A DNA stretch of 64,000 nt, taken from positions 1,302,001 through 1,366,000 of the forward strand of contig NZ_CP009435.1 in assembly GCF_000960995.1 (NCBI RefSeq), in the 5' to 3' direction. The translations under genes were made by a program, and so were the position numbers. Under the pieces are notes generated by a model. It searched no databases. It was not told the origin of the DNA and saw only the letters and a program-made list of their open reading frames with translations. Position 1 is the stretch's first letter. Every line of letters begins with the position of its first letter. Shown piece by piece: positions 40,729-47,952 of this stretch. The DNA is from Burkholderia glumae LMG 2196 = ATCC 33617. GTDB lineage: Bacteria; Pseudomonadota; Gammaproteobacteria; Burkholderiales; Burkholderiaceae.

Positions 40729-42000
40729 TCACGCCTCTTCGGGCAGGATCGCCTCGTTCTCGTACAGGCTCGCGATGGTTTCGCGCTGGCGCACCAGATA
40801 GGCGTTCTGGCCGTCGACGAGCACCTCGGCCGCGCGCGGGCGCGTGTTGTAGTTCGAGCTCATCGCGAAGCCGTAGGCGCCGGCCGAGCGGATCGCGAGC
40901 AGGTCGCCCGCGGCGATCGCGAGCGTGCGCTCGCGGCCGAGCCAGTCGCCGCTCTCGCAGACCGGGCCGACCACGTCGTAGACGGCGCTCGCATGCGCGC
41001 TGGTCTGCCTGACCGGCACGATCGCGTGATAGGCCTCGTACATCGCCGGGCGTGCCAGGTCGTTCATGCCCGCGTCGACGATCGCGAAGTTCTTCTCCTC
41101 GCCCGGCTTCAGGAATTCGACGCGCGTGAGCAGGATGCCGGCGTTGCCGGTCAGCGAGCGGCCCGGCTCGAAGCACAGCTCGCGGTGGCCATGGCCGCGC
41201 GCGTCGAGCTTCGCGAACAGCGCCTGCACGAACGCGCCGATGTCGGGCGGCGTCTCGTCGGCATAGGTGATGCCGAGCCCGCCGCCCACGTCGACGTGAT
41301 GGATCGCGATGCCGTCCGCCTCGATCTGCTCGACCAGGTCGAGCACCTTGTCGAGCGCGTCGAGGTAGGGGCTCAGCTCGGTGATCTGCGAGCCGATGTG
41401 GCAGTCGATGCCGGCCACCTGCAGGTTCGGCAGCGCGTCGGCGGCGCGGTAGGTCGCGCGCGCGTCGGCGAACGCCACGCCGAACTTGTTGGCCTTCAGG
41501 CCGGTGGAGATGTACGGATGCGTCTTCGGATCGACGTCGGGGTTCACGCGCAGCGAGACCGGCGCGCGCTTGCCGAGCGAGCCCGCCACCGCGTTGAGGC
41601 GGTCGAGCTCCGGCACCGATTCGACGTTGAAGCACTTGACGCCGGCCTCGAGCGCGAGGCGCATCTCGTCGGCGCTCTTGGCCACGCCCGAGAACACCAC
41701 GTGCTCCGCCTTGCCGCCCGCGGCGAGCACGCGCGCGAGTTCGCCGCCCGAAACGATGTCGAAGCCGGCGCCGAGCCGCGCGAACACGTTCAGCACGCCG
41801 AGGTTGCTGTTCGCCTTCACGGCGACGTGGAGCGACGCGCGGCGGCCCTCGCAGGCCTTGGCATAGGCCTGGTACGCGGCCGTCAGCGCGGCGCGCGAAT
41901 AGACGTAGAGCGGCGTGTCGAAGTGGTCGGCGAGCTTGTCGGCCGGAATGCCTTCGGCGTGCAGCGTGCCGTCGACGTAGTCAAATGCGCGGTGAGTCAT
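40729..42000 (-). CDS. lysA: Diaminopimelate decarboxylase
   Basis: 423 residues. LysA removes CO2 from meso-diaminopimelate, the last step to lysine. It is a PLP fold III enzyme: the PLP lysine is in VAVKANSN (about residue 59), the phosphate loop is HVDVGGGLGITY, and EPGRSL and the MNDLARPAMYEA region complete the active site. It is read leftward from the ATG at 42000, six bases after lptM. The lptM–diaminopimelate gene linkage is also seen in E. coli (lptM-dapF). Confidence 0.97.
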   Translation of the reverse strand: MTHRAFDYVDGTLHAEGIPADKLADHFDTPLYVYSRAALTAAYQAYAKACEGRRASLHVAVKANSNLGVLNVFARLGAGFDIVSGGELARVLAAGGKAEHVVFSGVAKSADEMRLALEAGVKCFNVESVPELDRLNAVAGSLGKRAPVSLRVNPDVDPKTHPYISTGLKANKFGVAFADARATYRAADALPNLQVAGIDCHIGSQITELSPYLDALDKVLDLVEQIEADGIAIHHVDVGGGLGITYADETPPDIGAFVQALFAKLDARGHGHRELCFEPGRSLTGNAGILLTRVEFLKPGEEKNFAIVDAGMNDLARPAMYEAYHAIVPVRQTSAHASAVYDVVGPVCESGDWLGRERTLAIAAGDLLAIRSAGAYGFAMSSNYNTRPRAAEVLVDGQNAYLVRQRETIASLYENEAILPEEA

Positions 42001-42006
42001 CCGGGA

Positions 42007-42279
42007 TCATCGATTGGGGGTGGCGTCGGAGGCCGCGCCCGGCGAGGCGAGCGACGGCGAAAGCGTCAGTGACGCGCCGGCCGCGTCGTCCGGTGCCGGA
42101 TCGGCGGCGGAGGCGGCAGCGGGGGCCGACGCCGCGTCGTCGGCGGCTGGCGGTTGCGTCATTTCGATCGGTTTGGGAGGCAACGGCGGCACGGTGGGCA
42201 GATAGAGCGCACCGCGTTGACCGCAGCCGGCAAGCGCCAAAGCCGCTACAATCGCGCTCATCTGGAAAACGACTCGCAT
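42007..42279 (-). CDS. lptM: Small lipoprotein LptM (YifL family)
   Basis: 90 residues. A lipobox LALAGC puts the acylated Cys at position 19, followed by the family core GQRGALYLPTVPP. LptM in E. coli helps mature the LptD–LptE LPS translocon in the outer membrane. The remaining ~60 residues are Ala/Asp/Pro-rich and probably disordered. The ATG at 42279 gives a normal lipoprotein signal; longer in-frame starts would read into the cyaY promoter region. It is divergent from cyaY and upstream of lysA. Confidence 0.9.
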   Translation of the reverse strand: MRVVFQMSAIVAALALAGCGQRGALYLPTVPPLPPKPIEMTQPPAADDAASAPAAASAADPAPDDAAGASLTLSPSLASPGAASDATPNR

Positions 42280-42315
42280 GATCGTCCCTAAACAATTGAA
42301 TCGACAGAGTCTAGC

Positions 42316-42642
42316 ATGAGCGACACTGAATACCTGACCCGCGCCGAGGCCGTGCTGGCCGCCGTCGAGCGCTGCGTGGACGAGGCCAACGAGGGCGACC
42401 TCGACATCGATCTGGGCCGCAACGGCAGCGTCGTCACGCTGACCTTCGAGAACGGCACCAAGATCATCGTGAACCTGCAGCCGCCGATGAAGGAGGTGTG
42501 GATCGCGGCGAAGTCGGGCGGCTATCACTTCCGCTATGTCGACGGCGCGTGGCGCGACACGCGCTCGGGCAACGAGTTCTTCGCGGCGCTGACGCAGTAC
42601 GCGACCGAGCAGGCCGGCGAGCCGGTGAGGTTCAGCGCCTGA
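42316..42642 (+). CDS. cyaY: Frataxin-like iron-sulfur assembly protein CyaY
   Basis: 108 residues, the usual CyaY size. It binds iron and modulates IscS-based Fe–S cluster assembly. The acidic first helix (EAVLAAVERCVDEANEGDLDID), the NGSVVTLTFENGTKIIVNLQPP strands and the GGYHFRYVDGAWRDTRSG sheet are typical. It is a single gene between lptM (divergent) and PBP1A (convergent). Confidence 0.97.
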   Translation: MSDTEYLTRAEAVLAAVERCVDEANEGDLDIDLGRNGSVVTLTFENGTKIIVNLQPPMKEVWIAAKSGGYHFRYVDGAWRDTRSGNEFFAALTQYATEQAGEPVRFSA

Positions 42643-42670
42643 GCGCAGCGGCCGAGCGTGGTGCCGATGG

Positions 42671-42701
42671 AAAAAGAGCGACCCGCGGGTCGCTCTTTTT
42701 T
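42671..42701. terminator. Bidirectional terminator between cyaY and PBP1A gene
   Basis: AAAAAGAGCGACC pairs with GGTCGCTCTTTTT around a CGCG centre. A and T runs on both sides serve the convergent cyaY and mrcA genes. Confidence 0.95.
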
Positions 42702-42723
42702 CGTGGCAGGGCGGTGCGGCGCC

Positions 42724-45165
42724 TCAGTTGCCGCCCTGGAACAGGTTCATGATGTCCTGCTTTTCCTGCGCGTCGACGTGCGGGATCGACGCGTCGTCGG
42801 GTGAGGCCGCCTGCACGCCGATGGTCGACACGAAGCCGTGGCCCGGCGTGAATTCGCTGAAGAACAGCTCGTCGCCGATGGTCGTGACGCCGTCGGGCAT
42901 CGGCATCTTGTACTCGGGCACGTTCTTCAGCGACGGCCCCATGTAGTCGATCCAGACCGGCAGCGCGAGGCCGCCGCCCGTCTCGCGGTCGCCGAGGCTG
43001 CGCGGGTTGTCGTAGCCGATCCAGGCGATCGCGGCGAGCGTGTGCTGGAAGCCCGCGAACCACGCGTCGCGCGAATCGTTGGTGGTGCCGGTCTTGCCGC
43101 CCAGGTCGGTGCGCTTGAGCACGTTGGTCTTCGCGCCGGTGCCGCGCTGCGCCACGCTCTGCAGCAGGCTGTTCATCACGTAGGCGTTGCGCGCGTCGAT
43201 CGCGCGCGGTGCGCTCTGCCCGGCCACCAGCGGCTGTGCGCGCGCCACCACGTTGCCGCTCGAATCGGTCACCTCGGCGATCAGGTACGGGTTCACGCGA
43301 TAGCCGCCGTTGGCGAACACCGAGTAGGCGCCCGCCATCTGCAGCGGCGTGACGAGCCCCGCGCCGAGCGCCATCGGCAGGTAGGCCGGATGGCGCTCGG
43401 CGTCGAAGCCGAAGCGCGTGATGTACTGCTGCGCATACTTGGTGCCGATGTAATTGAGGATCCGGATCGAGACCAGGTTGCGCGAGCGCATCAGCGCCGT
43501 GCGCATCGGCTCAGGCCCGTCGAAGCCGCCGCCGTAGTTCTTCGGCTCCCACGGCTGGCCACCCGTCTCGGCCGCGCTGAAGAACAGCGGCGCGTCGTTG
43601 ATGATGGTGGCCGGCCCCAGGCCCTTGTCGAGCGAGGCCGAGTAGATGAACGGCTTGAAGCTCGAACCGGGCTGGCGCCACGCCTGCGTGACGTGGTTGA
43701 ACTTGTTCTTGTTGAAGTCGAAGCCGCCCACCAGCGAGCGGATCGCGCCGTCCTGCGGCACGATCGAGACGAACGCGCCCTCGATCTGCGGCAGTTGCGT
43801 GATTGCCCAGTCGCCGCCGTCGTTCTTCATCACGCGCACGATCGCGCCGGGCCGGATGCGCCGGTTCGGCTGCGCGTTGGCGGCCAGCGAGGCCGCGGCG
43901 AAGCGCAGGCCCGGGCCTTCGAGCGTCGTGCCGCTGCCGTCGGCGAAGGCGATGCGCACCTGCTTCGGATTCGCGTCGGTGACCACCGCCGCGATCAGCT
44001 CGCCGTTGTCGGGGTGGTCGAGCAGCGCGTCGGCGATCGCCTGCTCGCGCTGGGCGGGCTCGGCCGGCAGCTCGATGAACGCCTCCGGGCCGCGATAGCC
44101 GTGGCGGCGCTCGTAGTCCATCAGGCCGCGGCGCAGCGCCTGGTAGGCGAGCGTCTGGTCCGCCGAGTCGACCGTCGTCACGACGTTGAAGCCACGCGTG
44201 TAGGTTTCGTCCTTGTATTGCGCGTACATCATCTGCCGCACCATCTCGGCGATGTACTCGGCGTGGACGCTGTATTCGCGCGTCGCGCTCTTGACCACCA
44301 GCGGCTGCGCGACCGCCTCGTCGTATTGCGCGCGCGTGATGAAGTTCAGCTCGAGCATGCGCTCGAGGATGTACTGCTGGCGCACCTTGGCGCGCTTCGG
44401 GTTGACCACCGGATTGTAGGCCGACGGCGCCTTCGGCAGCCCCGCGAGCATTGCCGCCTCGGCCAGCGTGAGGTCCTTGAGGTCCTTGCCGAAGTAGACG
44501 CGCGCCGCGCTCGCGAAGCCGTAGGCACGCTGGCCGAGATAGATCTGATTCATGTAGACCTCGAGAATCTGATCCTTCGTCAGCGCGCGCTCGATCCGGT
44601 ACGACAGCAGCATCTCGTAGATCTTGCGCGTGTAGGTCTTCTCGCTCGACAGGAAGAAGTTGCGCGCGACCTGCATCGTGATCGTGCTCGCGCCCTGCGT
44701 GGCGTGGCCGTTGGTCAGCGCCACCATGCCGGCGCGCGCGATGCCCATCAGGTCGACGCCGCCGTGCTCGTAGAAGCGCGCGTCCTCGATCGCGAGGATC
44801 GCCTTCTTCAGCGAATCCGGCACGTCCTGGATATGGACGACGTCGCGGCGCTCCTCGCCGAACTCGCCGATTAGCACGTGATCGGCCGTGTAGATGCGCA
44901 GCGGCACCTTCGGCCGGTAGTCGGTGAGCGCGTCGAGCGAGGGCATGTTCGGCCAGGCCACCACCAGCGCGTAGCCGAGCACCAGCCCCGCGCACAGCGC
45001 GAGCGCCACGCACAGGCCGACGAAGCCGAGCAGCAGCTTCAGCCATAGCGGCCGCTTGCGCGGCGGCGGCGGCGGGGGAGGCGGCGGTTCGACAGCCGGC
45101 GGCTGGGGCGGAGGCGGTTCCGAGGCCGGCGGCGGGGGCGGGGGAGTCGTGGGGTGCATAGGCAT
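42724..45165 (-). CDS. mrcA: Penicillin-binding protein 1A with proline-rich cytoplasmic tail
   Basis: 813 residues, a class A bifunctional enzyme building septal and side-wall peptidoglycan. The cytoplasmic tail, residues 1–38, has runs of 7, 4 and 9 or more prolines. A membrane anchor lies at about 41–70. The glycosyltransferase domain has catalytic EDARFYEHGGVD (Glu127) and GASTITMQ. An OB/linker domain lies at about 330–450. The transpeptidase domain has the SSFK motif (Ser501), SRN, and KTGT (Lys691). The ATG at 45165 is used, with an alternative at residue 3. It is divergent from the pilM-type operon, as ponA/mrcA often is. Confidence 0.96.
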   Translation of the reverse strand: MPMHPTTPPPPPPASEPPPPQPPAVEPPPPPPPPPRKRPLWLKLLLGFVGLCVALALCAGLVLGYALVVAWPNMPSLDALTDYRPKVPLRIYTADHVLIGEFGEERRDVVHIQDVPDSLKKAILAIEDARFYEHGGVDLMGIARAGMVALTNGHATQGASTITMQVARNFFLSSEKTYTRKIYEMLLSYRIERALTKDQILEVYMNQIYLGQRAYGFASAARVYFGKDLKDLTLAEAAMLAGLPKAPSAYNPVVNPKRAKVRQQYILERMLELNFITRAQYDEAVAQPLVVKSATREYSVHAEYIAEMVRQMMYAQYKDETYTRGFNVVTTVDSADQTLAYQALRRGLMDYERRHGYRGPEAFIELPAEPAQREQAIADALLDHPDNGELIAAVVTDANPKQVRIAFADGSGTTLEGPGLRFAAASLAANAQPNRRIRPGAIVRVMKNDGGDWAITQLPQIEGAFVSIVPQDGAIRSLVGGFDFNKNKFNHVTQAWRQPGSSFKPFIYSASLDKGLGPATIINDAPLFFSAAETGGQPWEPKNYGGGFDGPEPMRTALMRSRNLVSIRILNYIGTKYAQQYITRFGFDAERHPAYLPMALGAGLVTPLQMAGAYSVFANGGYRVNPYLIAEVTDSSGNVVARAQPLVAGQSAPRAIDARNAYVMNSLLQSVAQRGTGAKTNVLKRTDLGGKTGTTNDSRDAWFAGFQHTLAAIAWIGYDNPRSLGDRETGGGLALPVWIDYMGPSLKNVPEYKMPMPDGVTTIGDELFFSEFTPGHGFVSTIGVQAASPDDASIPHVDAQEKQDIMNLFQGGN

Positions 45166-45184
45166 ACCGGAAAACAGTGCAGCG

Positions 45185-45190
45185 ATTATA
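45185..45190 (-). promoter_or_regulatory. Possible -10 element of the PBP1A gene
   Basis: A perfect TATAAT on the minus strand (ATTATA on +), 20 bases before the mrcA ATG. No recognisable -35 is at 16–18 bases. The same AT-rich island reads TATAAA on +. Confidence 0.4.
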
Positions 45191-45350
45191 AACGTCCGCT
45201 ATGGGCATTCCTGGTGCATCGGCGCGTTCCGCGTCGCGCCGGCCTGCCTCGGGCCGGCCGGCCGTTCGGCCGACTGGTCGCGCGCCGGTCGGCCGGCAAC
45301 AATTCCCGTCATGCCGTGCCCGTGCCGCACGGCGGCCGGGAGGGCCGATC

Positions 45351-46301
45351 ATGACGGGGTATCGACAATGGATGGCCGGGCGGCGGCTTGCCGCCGGCAT
45401 CGATGTGGGACAGGACGTGGTGCGGGTCGCGTTCGTGAGCCGGCGCGGCAGCGTGATTGGCATCGAGCGGCTGGAGTGCGAGCCGCTCGATGCGTCGCAC
45501 GACGTGGCGGGCGGTGACTGGGCGGCGGTGACGCGCGCGCTGGCACGCGTGGCCGGGCGGGCCGGCGCGCGGCTGCCGGTCGGCCGGATGCCGGCGGCGA
45601 TGGCGCTGTCGTGCCGCGAGGTCGCGATGTCGATGCTCGACGCGCGCCTCGCGGCGGACGGCCCGCTCGAACCGGCCGTGCTGGTCGAGGCCGAGCGCGC
45701 CACCGGCATGGCGCGCGATTCGCTCGCGATCGACTGGTGCGTCAACGACATCCTGCATCCCGGACGCGTGATGATCGCGTCGACCGACCGCGCGCGCATC
45801 GACGTGCGCGTCGAGGCGGCGGCGGCGGCCGGCTTCGGCCTGACCGCGATCGACGGCGAGCCGCATGCGGCGTTGCGAGCGATCCGGCAGGTCGCCGCGC
45901 TCGAGGTCGAGGCCGATGCGCCCTACGCGGCAATCTGGATCGGCGCCGGCGGCATGGACGGCTGGCGCGTCGAGGCGACTACCGCAACGACCCACGTGCG
46001 AGCGCCGTCGCCGGCCCGCGCGAGCGTTGCCGACGCGCTGCGCGAGCTGGCGCGGCGCGGCGGCGAGATCGATTGCGCGTTCGTGGGCGGGGCGCTCGAC
46101 GAAGGCGTCGAGGATGACGCGCGCGGTGGGCCCGGCGCGATCGCGGCGCGGCTTGCCGAAATCGGCGACCTGCTCGGCTGTGCCGCACTGCCGTTCGAAT
46201 GCGCGGCGTATTGCCGGCGGCCCGGGATCGATGCGGCGGCGTGCCATTCGCCGCGCTTCGCGGTGGCGTTCGGGCTCGGCCTGCGCGGGGTGTGCGAATG
46301 A
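45351..46301 (+). CDS. pilM: PilM/HofM-like actin-fold pilus assembly protein
   Basis: 316 residues. PilM-type proteins are cytoplasmic, FtsA-like ATP-binding partners of PilN in type IV pilus or DNA-uptake machines. The phosphate-1-like motif AAGIDVGQDVVRVAFV is at residues 14–30, and later segments AIWIGAGGMDGWRVE and RFAVAFGLGLRGV fit the fold. The ATG at 45351 is chosen because the open frame upstream is Arg/Pro-rich noise. The gene order with pilN and pilQ and the divergent PBP1A gene are the main support. Similarity is weak, so the call rests partly on synteny. Confidence 0.75.
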   Translation: MTGYRQWMAGRRLAAGIDVGQDVVRVAFVSRRGSVIGIERLECEPLDASHDVAGGDWAAVTRALARVAGRAGARLPVGRMPAAMALSCREVAMSMLDARLAADGPLEPAVLVEAERATGMARDSLAIDWCVNDILHPGRVMIASTDRARIDVRVEAAAAAGFGLTAIDGEPHAALRAIRQVAALEVEADAPYAAIWIGAGGMDGWRVEATTATTHVRAPSPARASVADALRELARRGGEIDCAFVGGALDEGVEDDARGGPGAIAARLAEIGDLLGCAALPFECAAYCRRPGIDAAACHSPRFAVAFGLGLRGVCE

Positions 46302-46984
46302 GCGCGCGACGGCGGCTCGCGGTGGTGCCGCCGCGCGCGGTGATGCGAGACCCGGCGCGGTGCCGCGCCTGGCTGGGCGGCTTCAATCTGATGCCGTACC
46401 GGCAGCGCGAGGCTCGGCTGCGGCGCCGGCGGCGCGCCGCCGAATTCGCGGGCGCGGCCTGCGTCGGTCTGGCGGCGGCGGCGCTCTCGTGCGCCGGGCA
46501 GGTACGCGAGCGCATGCGGCTCGACACGCGGCGCATGGCCATCGAGCAGCAGCTGGCGCAGTGGGCGCCGCAACTGCGTGCCGCCGATGCGGCGGCGCGC
46601 GAGTCAGCCGCGCGACGCCGGCACGAGACGGTGGCGGCCGAGCAGGCGCGGCCGCTGGCGCGGGCGGTGGCGCTGTTCGATGCGCTGCGCGCGCTCGACT
46701 ACCGCGCGGTGAGGCTGCTCGGGCTGCGGCAGGCGGACGGCGGCGCGCGGCTCGATGCGCAGGCGCGCGGTCCGCTCGCCGCGGCGCGCTGGGTCGAGCG
46801 GCTGCGCGAGACGCGGGCCGACTGGCGGGTCGAGGTGGCAGGCATCGACGCGGGCGAGCGCGAGCCGGCCACGGGCGGTTCGCGCGCGATCCGCTTCGTG
46901 GTACGGGTTCGCTGGCCGCACGGCGGCCAGCGGCCGCCGGCCGTGGTGAGCCGTGGCGGCGCCAGCGGCGGGGAGCGAGGCTGA
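46298..46984 (+). CDS. pilN: PilN/HofN-like inner-membrane pilus assembly protein
   Basis: 228 residues. The PilN docking motif for PilM appears as FNLMPYRQRE at 29–38 (family INLLPxR). One membrane helix is at about 47–66, followed by a helical periplasmic stretch (65–120) and a ferredoxin-like end (ALDYRAVRLLGLRQ). The ATG overlaps the pilM stop by four bases. The protein is extremely Arg/Ala-rich. An N-terminal extension of ~28 residues precedes the motif. Confidence 0.75.
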   Translation: MSARRRLAVVPPRAVMRDPARCRAWLGGFNLMPYRQREARLRRRRRAAEFAGAACVGLAAAALSCAGQVRERMRLDTRRMAIEQQLAQWAPQLRAADAAARESAARRRHETVAAEQARPLARAVALFDALRALDYRAVRLLGLRQADGGARLDAQARGPLAAARWVERLRETRADWRVEVAGIDAGEREPATGGSRAIRFVVRVRWPHGGQRPPAVVSRGGASGGERG

Positions 46985-47952
46985 TGGCGGACTGCAAACG
47001 GCGCGGCGGTAGCCGCATGACGATGTTGCGCATCCCGGCCTACCACGGCGCCACGAAGCTGGTGGTGCTCGGCTGCGTGGCGGGCGCCGTCGGTGTCGTG
47101 CTGCGCGCCGCCGGCGACGAGCGCGACTTGAGCGGGCTCGGCCAGGCTCGGCGGCGGCTTGATGCGGCCATCTCGGCGCGCGGCCAGGCCGAGCGGCGCT
47201 TGCGCGCGGGGCGGCCCGGGCAGGCCGCCCCGCGAACGGCGCCGGCCCGTGCGCGGGCAGCGGCGCTGCCGCATGAAGCGCCGCTGCCCGCCCCGCGAGC
47301 GGCGGCATCGGCGGCACCGATCGCCGCTGCGGCGCGCGGGTCGCGGCCGCCGTTCGTGGCTTCCCAGCCGTCGCGGCACGACGGTCCGTTCGTTCGCGAC
47401 GCGGTGTGGTTGCTTGCCATCGCCGCGCACGAGAGTGGCCTGCGGATCGGTCGCCTCGGTCCCGCGCCGGCCGAGCACGGCAAGCACGGCGCGGCCGCCG
47501 GGCGGCGTTACGACCTCGCCGGCACCGGCAGCTTCGGCGAGGTCGCGCGCTGGCTCCGTGCGCTCGCGCGCGAGCCGGCGACGTTCGCGCCGCTCAGCCT
47601 CGAAGTCACGCGGCGCGGCGGTGGTGCCGTGTTTTCGGCGCGCTTCTCGGTCCATGACGGCGGAGGGCGGCCTGCGGCGGGCAGCGGCCTGGCGCCGGCC
47701 GCGCTGCCGGCGGCCGACGCGTTCGAGTTCGGCGGCGCCGAGGCGGTCGCCATGCCGCGTGTCGCCGGCATCCTGCGCGACGCGCGCGGCGGCCTCGCGC
47801 TGCTCGACGCCGGCGGGCGGGCGCGGTCGGCGGCGGTCGGCGAGCGGATCGGCGCCGAGCGGATCACGCGCATCGCGGCCGACGGCGTCTGGCTCGAAGC
47901 CGACGACGGCCGCGAGCAGCGCGTGGCTCTGGGCGCGGAGACGATCCGATGA
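46984..47952 (+). CDS. Apparent PilO–PilP fusion protein
   Basis: 322 residues in one uninterrupted frame. A membrane helix is at about 24–42 and a short helix at 46–75. An Ala/Pro-rich linker covers 76–130. A PilO-like periplasmic domain (137–225) contains GTGSFGEVARWLRALA and FSARFSVH. A PilP-like beta domain (257–318) contains MPRVAGILRDARGGLALL and VGERIGAERITRI. In other genomes these are two genes: PilO pairs with PilN, and PilP is a lipoprotein that contacts PilQ. No lipobox precedes the PilP part. The start overlaps the pilN stop by one base and the end overlaps pilQ by four. Confidence 0.65.
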   Translation: MADCKRRGGSRMTMLRIPAYHGATKLVVLGCVAGAVGVVLRAAGDERDLSGLGQARRRLDAAISARGQAERRLRAGRPGQAAPRTAPARARAAALPHEAPLPAPRAAASAAPIAAAARGSRPPFVASQPSRHDGPFVRDAVWLLAIAAHESGLRIGRLGPAPAEHGKHGAAAGRRYDLAGTGSFGEVARWLRALAREPATFAPLSLEVTRRGGGAVFSARFSVHDGGGRPAAGSGLAPAALPAADAFEFGGAEAVAMPRVAGILRDARGGLALLDAGGRARSAAVGERIGAERITRIAADGVWLEADDGREQRVALGAETIR

